A stretch of DNA of 64,000 bases from an uncultured Paracoccaceae bacterium (GTDB taxonomy: Bacteria; Pseudomonadota; Alphaproteobacteria; Rhodobacterales; Rhodobacteraceae): NCBI GenBank assembly GCA_947494445.1, contig CANLVD010000001.1, forward strand, positions 372,001 to 436,000, written 5' to 3'. The position numbers and the translations under genes were made by a program. The notes under the pieces are model-generated. The model had not been told where the DNA came from, did no database searches, and worked only from the letters and a program-made list of their open reading frames with translations. The first letter of the stretch is position 1. The number at the start of each line of letters is the position of its first letter. Of this stretch, positions 1-10,412 are shown in pieces.

Positions 1-135
1 CAGCTCGCGCATCTTCAGCGAAACCTCGCCCTTCTTGCCCAATGCCGCCAGCCGTACAGCCTCGATCGCAGCCTCATCCGAGGCGTCTGCAATCTCAGCC
101 AGATAGCGTGTTTTCAGCGCGTCCAATCCGTCCAT
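1..135 (-). CDS. pheS: Phenylalanyl-tRNA synthetase alpha subunit, N-terminal fragment
   Basis: Only the first 45 codons are in the window; the gene runs off the left edge. The start is the ATG at 133-135. The visible residues form the N-terminal helical region of PheS, with the characteristic stretch [17 protein letters not shown] just before the edge (family knowledge: PheS of alphaproteobacteria has GKKGE and LKMREL here). The product would charge tRNA-Phe in the cytoplasm as an alpha2-beta2 enzyme with PheT, which should lie further left on the same strand. The catalytic core is outside the window. Confidence 0.85.
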   Translation of the reverse strand, partial: MDGLDALKTRYLAEIADASDEAAIEAVRLAALGKKGEVSLKMREL

Positions 136-254
136 CTGTTCGGTCTCAACCCATGCTTCCGTTCGGGGCACACCGCTACCACAAGAGGCGCTGAATGCAA
201 GGGCTGCGCTGTTGGTTGGGAAGCGTCTGCAGGCCGCTCCGGACGGTCAGCTGA

Positions 255-527
255 TCACCGATGGTTGCGCATGTCGTCAATGAGGCTTGCGTTTGCGCAG
301 AACTCTGGTGCCGGGCCATGCGCGGGTTCAGTGTCCAGCCAATGGGCGCATGCGGTCGAATTGGGACAATCCATACAGGCAGCGACCGATATGGCGTTTC
401 GTTCAGCAATCTCTTGCGGTATGTCGCTGGTGGGAAATGACACACCAGCGCGCACCATCATGCGGTCACGAAGTGCCATTCTGGCTTCGAATGCGCCGGG
501 GCGGGTGATCAGTATCTGGTCTGTCAT
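255..527 (-). CDS. DUF6455-like small cysteine-containing protein
   Basis: A 90-residue protein. The ATG at 527 is chosen over an in-frame codon at 566 because an AGGAGA ribosome site lies 8 bases upstream of it. The second half has a compact cysteine pattern: CMDCPNSTACAHWLDTE followed by PEFCANASLI. Four cysteines with a W-L and a PxFCxNA segment match my memory of the DUF6455 family, common in Rhodobacterales and of unknown function. The cysteines could bind a metal, which is inference. It stands alone between pheS and the Lrp regulator, all on the minus strand. There is no signal peptide, so it is probably cytoplasmic. Confidence 0.7.
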   Translation of the reverse strand: MTDQILITRPGAFEARMALRDRMMVRAGVSFPTSDIPQEIAERNAISVAACMDCPNSTACAHWLDTEPAHGPAPEFCANASLIDDMRNHR

Positions 528-605
528 GGTTACGATCTCCTGCGAGGTTCGAGAAAACCGTGTCACAGGATGGACTATGTGACCTTGATGCAGATCAAGG
601 CCCGG

Positions 606-3269
<2,664 letters not shown>

Positions 3270-3435
3270 GGCATGTCATCCGGTTTCGATCCGGGCATCT
3301 AACCAGCCCGGTACTGAAGTTTCCATGACATGTGATCCATTTGGCGCGATTGGTTAGAGGAATGGCGCAGACTGGAAGTTAGACCCGGGACCAAAACAGG
3401 TTAGAGTTGCCAGCAAAGCAGCCGGAGATGTGCGC

Positions 3436-3897
3436 ATGAAGCTGACCGTGAACGGACAGGACCACGAGGTTGATGTTGAAGACGATATGCCACTTCTTTG
3501 GGTGCTCCGCGATGAGTTGAAGATCAGCGGTGTCAAATATGGCTGCGGCATTGCACAATGCGGTGCCTGCACGGTGCATATTGACGGGCAGGCCGTGCGC
3601 TCTTGCCAGATCACAGCATCTGACGTGGGATCCGCCCCGATCACAACCATCGAAGGACTTGGCACGCCTGAGGCACAGCACGCTGTTCAGGAGGCGTGGA
3701 TCCAGCATCAGGTGGCGCAATGCGGTTACTGCCAGTCCGGGCAGATCATGCAGGCGGCCTCTTTCCTTGAGATCAATGATGATCCGACCGATGACGACAT
3801 CGACCGCGTCATGAGCGGCAACCTTTGTCGATGTGGCACCTATCCGCGCATTCGCGAAGCGATCAAAACCGCTGCCCGAACCCTGCGGGAGGTTTGA
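3436..3897 (+). CDS. (2Fe-2S) subunit of isoquinoline 1-oxidoreductase-like molybdoenzyme
   Basis: A 153-residue protein of the xanthine-oxidase small-subunit type. The N-terminal plant-type ferredoxin fold has the cluster motif [15 protein letters not shown] plus a later cysteine (RSCQIT). The C-terminal four-helix domain has the second cluster ([10 protein letters not shown] and [12 protein letters not shown]). It passes electrons from the molybdenum subunit encoded next door. The ATG at 3436 is preferred to the GTG at 3430 because GGAG at 3424-3427 is then 8 bases away. There is no signal peptide; it would ride out with the Tat-exported large subunit. The real substrate is unknown; IorA-like proteins also serve aldehyde oxidases. 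Confidence 0.93.
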   Translation: MKLTVNGQDHEVDVEDDMPLLWVLRDELKISGVKYGCGIAQCGACTVHIDGQAVRSCQITASDVGSAPITTIEGLGTPEAQHAVQEAWIQHQVAQCGYCQSGQIMQAASFLEINDDPTDDDIDRVMSGNLCRCGTYPRIREAIKTAARTLREV

Positions 3898-3900
3898 GGG

Positions 3901-6141
3901 ATGAGCCGCATCGGAACTATCGCACGGCGCAGCTTTATGATCGGATCAGCCGCCATCCTAGGTGGGGTGGCTTTCGGCTACTATATGTACCGCAAGCCGG
4001 TTGCGAACCCCTTGCTGGATGACCTTGCTGAGGGTCAGGCAGTGCTCACTGAATACGTTCGCATTGACGCACAGGGCATCACCCTGATCACCCCGCGCAC
4101 CGATCTTGGACAGGGGGCTTATTCGGTTCAGGCAGCCCTGATTGCCGAAGAACTGGACGTGCGTCTGGATCAGATCAAAGTCGACCCCGGACCTCCGTCG
4201 CCTGCCTATTACAACACGGCGCTGGCTGATGAAGCTGCTCCGTTCATGCCAACGGATGAGGGGTTTGTTGCTGAGTCTGCGCGCGGTGTGATGGACGCGC
4301 TGATGAAATTCCTTGGCTTGCAGATCACCGGTGGCTCCACCACGGTTCCCGACAGTTTTGAGAAATTGCGCATCGCGGGCGCGGTTGCGCGCGAAACCCT
4401 GAAACTGGCGGCATCCGAGAGAACCGGTGTTCCGGTCGCCAAATTGACGACGTCCGATGCTGCAGTGGTCCTGCCCGATGGTAAGACGCTGGCCTACACC
4501 GATCTGGCAGAGGACGCAGCCGGTCTTGATCCTGTTGCGGACGTCCAATTGCGCGCACCGTCGGAGTGGCGGTTGATCGGCAAGCCGATGCTGCGTCTGG
4601 ATGTGGTTGCCAAATCGACCGGTACGCAGACCTATGGAATCGATCTGGATCTGCCCGACATGGTGCATGCCACGGTGAAAATGAATCCGCATCAGCTTGG
4701 CAGTCTGGACGGATTCGATGCCTCACAGGCTGAAACCATGCGCGGCGTCAAACGGATCATCCCGATCTCTGGCGGCGTGGCCGTTGTGGCTGACAACACA
4801 TGGCGGGCATTTCAGGCGGCCGAGGCAATCAGCTTTGACTGGGCAAAAACCGACTACCCGGATGAAATGGACGGCCATTGGCAGGCCCTGTCTGATGCCT
4901 TCTCGCCGGATGCGAAGGACGCAATGCCCCGCGATGATGGTGATGTGGACGCTGCATTGGCAGGCGCTGATGTGCTGAGCGCCGAATACCGCGCACCCTA
5001 TGTGGCCCATGCACCGCTGGAGCCTTTGACGGCAGTTGTGAAGGTCTCGGCCACCCGCGTGGATGTCTGGACCGCGACCCAGATCCCGCGTTTCGTGCAG
5101 TCCAATGTCGCGCGCCTGACCGGTCAGGATGATCAAGACGTCCATGTGCATGTTCTGATGGCAGGAGGCAGTTTCGGCCACCGCCTTGAGGATGAGGTCG
5201 TCAAGCAGGCAACCGAGATCGCGATCGAAATGCCGGGCATACCGGTGAAGCTGACCTACTCCCGCGAAGAGGACATGATCCACGATTTCCCGCGTCAGAT
5301 CGCCATGAGCCGGATGCGTGGCGCGGTTCGCGATGGCCGGGTGGAGAGCTATGACATCGGGATTGCCATGCCTTCGGTTGTGGCCTCGCAGATGGGCAGA
5401 CAGGGCATCTCGCCCCCGGGCCCAGATGCCATGATTGCAGCGGGTGCATGGGAACAACCCTACCGCATCCCGAACTACCGCATGACCGCCTATCGTGCCC
5501 GCGTGCTTGCGCCGATCAGTTCCTGGCGATCGGTTGGCGCGTCATCAAACGGGTTCTTCCATGACGGCTTTCTGGATGAACTGATCCATGCAGCGGGGGC
5601 TGATCCGCTGGAGGAACGCCTGCGCCTCATATGGCATGATCCATCGCGCAAGGTTCTTAAGGCCGTTGCCGAAATGTCGAATTGGGGTGCGCCCTTGCCA
5701 AAGGGAAAGGGCCGCGGCGTTGCTTTCTGCCTGTCCTTCGGTGTGCCCTGCGCCGAGGTGGTTGAGGTCACTGACACAGGTGCCGGGATCTCCATCGACA
5801 AGGTCTTCGTGGCTGCCGAAGTGGGCCGCGTGATCGATCCGGTCAATTTCGACAATCTGGTCAAGGGTGGTGTCGTATGGGGGCTTGGCCACGCGATGAA
5901 TTGCGAGATTACCTATGTAGGCGGACAGGCCGAGCAGACCAACTATCATGCCCATGAAGGAATGCGGATGTACCAATGCCCCGAAATCACCGTGCGCGGG
6001 CTGGAAAATGCCGACAAGATCCGTGGGATTGGTGAGCCGCCCGTCCCACCTGCCGCACCGGCCCTTGCCAATGCGATTTTTGCCGCGACTGGGCAAAGAC
6101 TGCGCGAGATGCCCTTCAACAAATTTGTTGATTTCCTGTGA
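3901..6141 (+). CDS. Molybdopterin-binding subunit, isoquinoline 1-oxidoreductase beta-like
   Basis: A 746-residue large subunit of the xanthine dehydrogenase family, IorB type, starting 3 bases after the small subunit stops. A twin-arginine signal is visible at residues 9-23 (RRSFMIGSAAILGG), so the folded cofactor-loaded enzyme is probably exported to the periplasm. Features of the family include the AGGSFGHRLEDE segment and the C-terminal RGIGEPPVPP containing the conserved glutamate near the molybdenum. It lacks its own FAD domain, as expected for the IorAB class, which hands electrons to a cytochrome. The downstream dihaem protein fits that role. The substrate (N-heterocycle or aldehyde) is not readable from sequence. 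Confidence 0.93.
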   Translation: MSRIGTIARRSFMIGSAAILGGVAFGYYMYRKPVANPLLDDLAEGQAVLTEYVRIDAQGITLITPRTDLGQGAYSVQAALIAEELDVRLDQIKVDPGPPSPAYYNTALADEAAPFMPTDEGFVAESARGVMDALMKFLGLQITGGSTTVPDSFEKLRIAGAVARETLKLAASERTGVPVAKLTTSDAAVVLPDGKTLAYTDLAEDAAGLDPVADVQLRAPSEWRLIGKPMLRLDVVAKSTGTQTYGIDLDLPDMVHATVKMNPHQLGSLDGFDASQAETMRGVKRIIPISGGVAVVADNTWRAFQAAEAISFDWAKTDYPDEMDGHWQALSDAFSPDAKDAMPRDDGDVDAALAGADVLSAEYRAPYVAHAPLEPLTAVVKVSATRVDVWTATQIPRFVQSNVARLTGQDDQDVHVHVLMAGGSFGHRLEDEVVKQATEIAIEMPGIPVKLTYSREEDMIHDFPRQIAMSRMRGAVRDGRVESYDIGIAMPSVVASQMGRQGISPPGPDAMIAAGAWEQPYRIPNYRMTAYRARVLAPISSWRSVGASSNGFFHDGFLDELIHAAGADPLEERLRLIWHDPSRKVLKAVAEMSNWGAPLPKGKGRGVAFCLSFGVPCAEVVEVTDTGAGISIDKVFVAAEVGRVIDPVNFDNLVKGGVVWGLGHAMNCEITYVGGQAEQTNYHAHEGMRMYQCPEITVRGLENADKIRGIGEPPVPPAAPALANAIFAATGQRLREMPFNKFVDFL

Positions 6142-6149
6142 GGGTCAGT

Positions 6150-6764
6150 ATGCGCGAACTTGTTTTTCTGATGGCCATGGCAGTGGCAAATACCGGACTG
6201 GCTGCTGGTGAAACAGTGGCGATCAAACCACCTTTGCCCGAGACAGTATCCCGGGAAGATGGGTTGGGCGCCTGGGCACGAATTTACGAAGTGACTTCCC
6301 ATCCCAGATGCGCGAACTGCCATGTGGGCGCAAGCGACAGACCGATGTGGTCCGGGCCAAGCTACGGCAAGACCCGACCGCATGGCATGAACATCTCGGC
6401 CGGTGAAAGCCGCATCGGGGTCGAGTTCATCCCATGCGCCACTTGTCACGTAACGGCATCAGGACCAGTGGATAACGCCACGCCCCATGCCGCACCGAAG
6501 GTCACGGCGGACTGGCAGCTTGCCCCGGTAGAGGCAGACTGGTTTGGCAAATCCTCACGTGAGATTTGCATCCAGTTGCGCGATCCGGGCCGCAATGGAG
6601 GACGCGACATGATCGATCTGGCCTCGCATCTTGACCATGATGTTATCCTGCATTGGGCCTGGTCGCCCGGAGGTGGTCGCGAACCAGCACCCTATTCACT
6701 GCAAGAGCACGTCAACGACATCCTGATCTGGGGCGTTGCAGGTTTTCCCTGCGGTGAAGACTGA
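6150..6764 (+). CDS. Periplasmic dihaem cytochrome c-like protein
   Basis: A 204-residue protein starting 8 bases after the molybdoenzyme subunit. The ATG at 6150 is chosen because GAGG at 6140-6143 precedes it and a signal peptide follows directly (FLMAMAVANTGLAAG). Two CxxCH haem sites are visible: CANCH, in the context RCANCHVGAS, and CATCH, in CATCHVTASG. Both lie in the first 110 residues. Its position as third gene of the operon suggests it takes electrons from the molybdoenzyme and passes them to the respiratory chain (inference). I do not recognise a narrower family name. Confidence 0.8.
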   Translation: MRELVFLMAMAVANTGLAAGETVAIKPPLPETVSREDGLGAWARIYEVTSHPRCANCHVGASDRPMWSGPSYGKTRPHGMNISAGESRIGVEFIPCATCHVTASGPVDNATPHAAPKVTADWQLAPVEADWFGKSSREICIQLRDPGRNGGRDMIDLASHLDHDVILHWAWSPGGGREPAPYSLQEHVNDILIWGVAGFPCGED

Positions 6765-6781
6765 CCCTGACACTTCTTGGC

Positions 6782-6814
6782 AAAAAATATCCCCGCCGGA
6801 GGCATCCGACGGGG
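6782..6814 (-). terminator. Rho-independent terminator of the hsp20-DUF1150 operon
   Basis: On the minus strand the stem CCCCGTCGGA / TCCGGCGGGG (one mismatch, TGCC loop) is followed after ATA by six T residues (plus-strand A run 6782-6787). It lies just past the DUF1150 stop. From memory, very similar GC-rich stems followed by GGGGATATTTTT occur at many loci in Rhodobacterales genomes. Confidence 0.75.
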
Positions 6815-6842
6815 GCAAACTCAGGCCATCCCTTAACGCGCC

Positions 6843-7073
6843 TTAGTGCACGCTGAACGGGGCCATCTCATTGTTGCGGGCCACATGAAAGGCATGCTGG
6901 CGGTCGGCGACAAGTGCCAGCTGCGCACCATTCTCGTCGTGGATTGCATATAGCGCGTCCCGGTCAGGAACCTGGCTTTTCACCTCATCGGGCAAATCGG
7001 CCACTGCGACCGCGCGGACATAAACAATCTGCTGACTGTCCTTGGATCTCGGAAAGCTCGGAAAATGTGCCAT
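6843..7073 (-). CDS. DUF1150 family protein
   Basis: A 76-residue protein placed 5 bases after hsp20. The sequence IVYVRAVAVADLPDEV, then HDENGAQLALVADRQHAF, matches the DUF1150 family, small alphaproteobacterial proteins usually found directly behind an IbpA-type heat-shock gene. The function is unknown; the fixed position suggests co-expression under heat or folding stress. There is no signal peptide or membrane segment. A clear terminator follows at 6782-6814. Confidence 0.85.
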   Translation of the reverse strand: MAHFPSFPRSKDSQQIVYVRAVAVADLPDEVKSQVPDRDALYAIHDENGAQLALVADRQHAFHVARNNEMAPFSVH

Positions 7074-7078
7074 CGTGA

Positions 7079-7492
7079 CTATCCTTTCGTGATTTCTATT
7101 GTCTGCACAATCGTGTCAGGAACATGGCGCTTCAGATCGACATGTAACAAACCGTTCTCAAGCGTCGCCCCCGAGACCTCAACACCATCGGCCAGCACAA
7201 AGGTTCTCTGGAACTGACGCGCGGCGATCCCACGGTGTAGAAACACCCGGCCGCCATCATCCTCTTCCTGCCGTCCACGGATCACCAGTTGCGCATCTTC
7301 AACGGTGATCGACAGATCGTCATCCGCGAAACCAGCAACGGCAAGCGTGATGCGATACGAACTCTCGCCGCGATGTTCGATGTTATAGGGTGGATAGCCT
7401 TCATTGCCGTGCTTGGCAGTGCGTTCCACCAGACGATCCAGCTGTTCGAACCCCAGAAGATAGGGGTGGGAAGCGAAAGACACCTTGGTCAT
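7079..7492 (-). CDS. Small heat-shock protein, Hsp20/IbpA type
   Basis: A 137-residue protein with an alpha-crystallin domain at about 35-130. Diagnostic parts are PPYNIEHRGESSYRITLAVA, the DLSITVED strand, and the C-terminal ATLENGLLHVDLKR segment (the A-x-x-x-N-G-x-L motif). These holdases keep unfolding proteins soluble during stress. It is the first gene of a two-gene operon with DUF1150. A promoter close to the sigma32 consensus lies about 75 bases upstream (7568-7596), leaving a leader of roughly 70 bases with no strong ribosome site near the ATG. Such leaders often act as RNA thermometers in alphaproteobacterial hsp20 genes, which is inference here. Confidence 0.95.
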   Translation of the reverse strand: MTKVSFASHPYLLGFEQLDRLVERTAKHGNEGYPPYNIEHRGESSYRITLAVAGFADDDLSITVEDAQLVIRGRQEEDDGGRVFLHRGIAARQFQRTFVLADGVEVSGATLENGLLHVDLKRHVPDTIVQTIEITKG

Positions 7493-7567
7493 GTGCAGTC
7501 AAAGCCCTTGTTTGAAGCGACTTGTTTTTTTCAGCCCATCCCGCGAGGCGGCAACGGACACTTGAAA

Positions 7568-7596
7568 ATATGGGGTGATGTGACACATAAAACAAG
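7568..7596 (-). promoter_or_regulatory. Sigma32 (RpoH)-type heat-shock promoter
   Basis: Read on the minus strand, CTTGTTT (7590-7596) is followed by a 14-base spacer and CCCCATAT (7568-7575). The E. coli RpoH consensus is CTTGAAA, 11-16 bases, CCCCATNT. The -10 element is a full match and the -35 matches at its key CTTG. It points at hsp20, which is exactly the expected target. Confidence 0.75.
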
Positions 7597-7623
7597 GGAC
7601 AGTGCCTGGAGCCGAGATTTCCC

Positions 7624-7839
7624 ATGACCACCCCTCCCACCATGGACCATCAGGAAATGCTGAAGGTCCGGCTGACAGGTCTGAAAACCGAACACCGCGA
7701 TCTGGACGAGGCGATCGTCCGCATGGAAGAGGGCATTCCCGACATGCTGATGCTCCGACGCATGAAAAAGCGTAAACTGTTGCTCAAAGACATGATCACC
7801 CGTCTGGAAGACGAGATCACGCCGGACATCATCGCATAA
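7624..7839 (+). CDS. DUF465 (YdcH-like) small protein
   Basis: A 71-residue, highly charged, helical protein with the DUF465 pattern: LKTEHRDLDEAIVRMEE, then LRRMKKRKLLLKDMITRLEDEI. Family members are short coiled-coil proteins of unknown role, common in alphaproteobacteria. The start may be the ATG at 7624 or the in-frame ATG at 7642; neither has a strong ribosome site. The gene is divergent from hsp20 and lies 66 bases before purE. Confidence 0.82.
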   Translation: MTTPPTMDHQEMLKVRLTGLKTEHRDLDEAIVRMEEGIPDMLMLRRMKKRKLLLKDMITRLEDEITPDIIA

Positions 7840-7905
7840 GCTTGCATCACCCGCTCAGCGTCCTATAACACAGCTTTCCTTAGGCGATTGAGGGGGTTGA
7901 GGCCC

Positions 7906-8400
7906 ATGTCGAACGCATCTGCAAAAGTCGGAATCGTGATGGGAAGCCAGTCCGACTGGCCCACCATGAAAGAGGCGGCATCAGTGCTTGAAGCGCTGGG
8001 CGTGTCCTATGAGACCCGCATCGTCTCGGCCCATCGCACGCCAGACCGGTTGTTTGACTATGCCGACAGCGCTGTGGCCCGTGGTCTTCAGGCGATCATT
8101 GCCGGTGCAGGTGGCGCGGCCCATCTGCCGGGCATGCTGGCGTCCAAAACCCGCGTTCCTGTGCTGGGCGTGCCGGTGCGGTCATCTGCGCTGTCCGGTC
8201 TCGACAGTCTTCTGTCCATCGTACAAATGCCCAAGGGCATTCCTGTCGGCACGCTTGCCATCGGTCCTGCCGGTGCGGCCAATGCAGGACTTCTGGCTGC
8301 AGCCATGCTTGCCAACACAGATGCAGCATTGGCCGAACGGTTGGAAGTCTGGCGTCAGGCACAGACCGATGCCATCGCCGAGGAGCCGGTCGATGAATGA
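7906..8400 (+). CDS. purE: N5-carboxyaminoimidazole ribonucleotide mutase
   Basis: A 164-residue class I PurE. Signature segments are [14 protein letters not shown] at the N-terminus, SAHRTPDRL, and the [12 protein letters not shown] loop. It converts N5-CAIR to CAIR in purine biosynthesis, using the product of PurK. The ATG at 7906 follows TGAGG at 7898-7902; an upstream TTG at 7888 in the same frame is less likely. Its last 8 bases overlap purK, which indicates translational coupling. Confidence 0.97.
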   Translation: MSNASAKVGIVMGSQSDWPTMKEAASVLEALGVSYETRIVSAHRTPDRLFDYADSAVARGLQAIIAGAGGAAHLPGMLASKTRVPVLGVPVRSSALSGLDSLLSIVQMPKGIPVGTLAIGPAGAANAGLLAAAMLANTDAALAERLEVWRQAQTDAIAEEPVDE

Positions 8401-9451
8401 CCCTCTGCCACCGGGCAGCACCATCGGCATTCTGGGTGGTGGCCAACTTGGACGGATGCTGAGTGTCGCTGCGAGCCGATTGGGTCTCAAGACCCTTATT
8501 TTCGAACCGGCACCCAACCCACCTGCCGGTCAGGTAGCAGATCAGGTCACCACGGCCGGGTATGACGACGTGGCAGCCCTTGATGCCTTTGCCAGTTCAG
8601 TTGATGTCATCACCTATGAATTCGAGAACATCCCAACTGCCGCACTTGATCTGCTTGAGGCCAAGCGGGCAATCCATCCGGGCAGGCGCGCGCTGGCAAC
8701 GGCACAGGACCGGGCTGACGAGAAGACCTTTCTGGAAGGCCTCGGCCTGCGGGTTGCGCCCTGGGCGAAGGTGGATGGTGCAGATGATCTGTCTCGCGCC
8801 ATGGCAGAGATTGGCACGCCGTCGATCCTGAAGACCCGGCGGCTGGGCTATGACGGCAAAGGTCAGATCCGTCTGAAAGGTGGCGAAGATCCGCAGGTCT
8901 TATGGGAGCAGATCAACGCTCCTGCCGTGCTGGAAGGATTCGTCGATTTCACCTGTGAGATCTCGGTCATTGTTGCCCGCTCGACCGACGGTCAGGTTGT
9001 CTGTTTCGATCCCGGAGAGAATGTCCACACCGACGGCATTCTCGACACGACCACCGTGCCCGCCCGCATCAGCCGTTCTCAGGCGACAGACGCCGTGCTT
9101 CTTGCGGGCCAGATCGTCAATGCGCTGGAGTATGTGGGCGTTCTGGGTGTGGAGCTGTTCGTCACGACGCAAGGTCTTCTGGTCAATGAGATCGCACCGC
9201 GTGTGCACAATTCCGGCCATTGGACGCAGGACGCCTGCCTGATCGACCAGTTCGAGCAGCACATCCGCGCAATTGCAGGCTGGCCGCTTGGCGACGGCAC
9301 GCGCCATTCCAATGCGGTCATGACCAATCTGATCGGTGATGACATTGACGGCTGGGCAGGGTTTGACGGGGCTGTTCATCTTTATGGCAAGGCAGAAGCA
9401 CGCCCGGGTCGCAAGATGGGCCATGTGAACCGGATTTCACCGCGTAGCTGA
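8393..9451 (+). CDS. purK: N5-carboxyaminoimidazole ribonucleotide synthase
   Basis: A 352-residue ATP-grasp enzyme. It begins with the nucleotide-binding [13 protein letters not shown]; the central ATP-grasp carries [15 protein letters not shown], and the C-terminal part has [16 protein letters not shown], all standard for PurK. It makes N5-CAIR from AIR, bicarbonate and ATP for PurE. The frame is open far upstream into purE, but the ATG at 8393 gives the family N-terminus and overlaps the purE stop. It converges with the GH16 gene 17 bases downstream. Confidence 0.97.
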   Translation: MNDPLPPGSTIGILGGGQLGRMLSVAASRLGLKTLIFEPAPNPPAGQVADQVTTAGYDDVAALDAFASSVDVITYEFENIPTAALDLLEAKRAIHPGRRALATAQDRADEKTFLEGLGLRVAPWAKVDGADDLSRAMAEIGTPSILKTRRLGYDGKGQIRLKGGEDPQVLWEQINAPAVLEGFVDFTCEISVIVARSTDGQVVCFDPGENVHTDGILDTTTVPARISRSQATDAVLLAGQIVNALEYVGVLGVELFVTTQGLLVNEIAPRVHNSGHWTQDACLIDQFEQHIRAIAGWPLGDGTRHSNAVMTNLIGDDIDGWAGFDGAVHLYGKAEARPGRKMGHVNRISPRS

Positions 9452-9468
9452 AACCGGCGTTGACCGGC

Positions 9469-10245
9469 TCAGTTCACCTTTTCAGCCAGACGGGACGGCC
9501 ATGCGCATGGGCTTGTACGCGACATGTCCGCCAAAGGCGTGAAGCTGACGCAGGCAATGTTCGAAGCGCCATGTGTGTCCCGTTCTGCCAATCCAGCCCA
9601 GTTTTCTATCTTGGGGTCGGCAGCCCAGAGATTGGCAAAGAGATACCCCGGAGTGTCCGGCAGTGCAGTGGTTTGCGCATTCATGCTGTAAACCAGACGC
9701 CCTTCAACCAGCCAATCGATCCGATCAGGATGCCAGACGAAGGAATATAGCCGGGGTCGGTCGGCTGCATCAAAACCCAGATCGATGAACCTGTTGGTCA
9801 ATTTGCCATCAGCAAACACGGCAACATGCATCTGGCGTGTGTTTTTGCCCAGAAATTCGATGTCGATTTCGTCATGTCTGCTCCCGTAATAGGGACCGGT
9901 GTAGGTGAAAAATCCGGTGATCAGTCCGGCACCCTTGCTGGGTTGGATCACCGCGTCATACCGACCGTAATGTGTGGTTTCCAGCCTGCGGACCGCAGCG
10001 CCCTGAAACCGGTTCTCGCCACTTTTGGGCGACAGACGCAGCGACAATCCGGCCTTGGCTGACAGGGCGTCCGCTGACCAGTCCGTGTCGAACCAGGGGT
10101 GGCTTGAGGTATGTGTGGCTACGTACCATAGCGTTGGGTCCACCGCATCAAAGGCATCGAAAAACGCATCCTCACCCATGGCAGGACCGGTCATCACCGC
10201 TCCCGACAGAGCGAGCGCGGCCATTCTGGCGCACACCCGGTCCAT
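9469..10245 (-). CDS. Secreted glycoside hydrolase family 16 protein
   Basis: A 258-residue protein with an N-terminal signal peptide (LALSGAVMTGPAMG, cleavage near residue 24). The GH16 active-site motif DEIDIEFLG is at 125-133; E126 would be the nucleophile and E130 the acid/base. Family members cut beta-1,3-, beta-1,4- or mixed glucans and related polymers, such as ExoK processing succinoglycan. The exact substrate is open. The C-terminal 25 residues after WAGLAERD are unlike the core. It stands alone, convergent with purK. It could trim this organism's own exopolysaccharide or attack algal glucan; both are guesses. Confidence 0.87.
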   Translation of the reverse strand: MDRVCARMAALALSGAVMTGPAMGEDAFFDAFDAVDPTLWYVATHTSSHPWFDTDWSADALSAKAGLSLRLSPKSGENRFQGAAVRRLETTHYGRYDAVIQPSKGAGLITGFFTYTGPYYGSRHDEIDIEFLGKNTRQMHVAVFADGKLTNRFIDLGFDAADRPRLYSFVWHPDRIDWLVEGRLVYSMNAQTTALPDTPGYLFANLWAADPKIENWAGLAERDTHGASNIACVSFTPLADMSRTSPCAWPSRLAEKVN

Positions 10246-10355
10246 ATCATCTTGCCCAACATTCTGTTGTTCCGGTCAAAGGATAGGGTTTTGTGAAAGT
10301 TTAACTCAAACCCAAAGTTACCGATTGGTTAACGTTGGAAATGAAAGATTCCAAC

Positions 10356-10387
10356 GAAAAAGGCCCTGCCCGGAAAGGGCAAGGCCT
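10356..10387 (-). terminator. Rho-independent terminator after the orphan substrate-binding protein
   Basis: On the minus strand AGGCCTTGCCC pairs with GGGCAGGGCCT (one G-T pair) across a TTTCC loop and is followed by a T run. It sits 26 bases after the stop of the gene ending at 10413. Confidence 0.8.
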
Positions 10388-10412
10388 GAGAGGTTCTGCT
10401 GTTGTGTGGACG

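Noticed and set aside
7988-8392. N-terminal extension of PurK into purE
   Set aside because: This is the purE gene read in another frame; the family start is at 8393.
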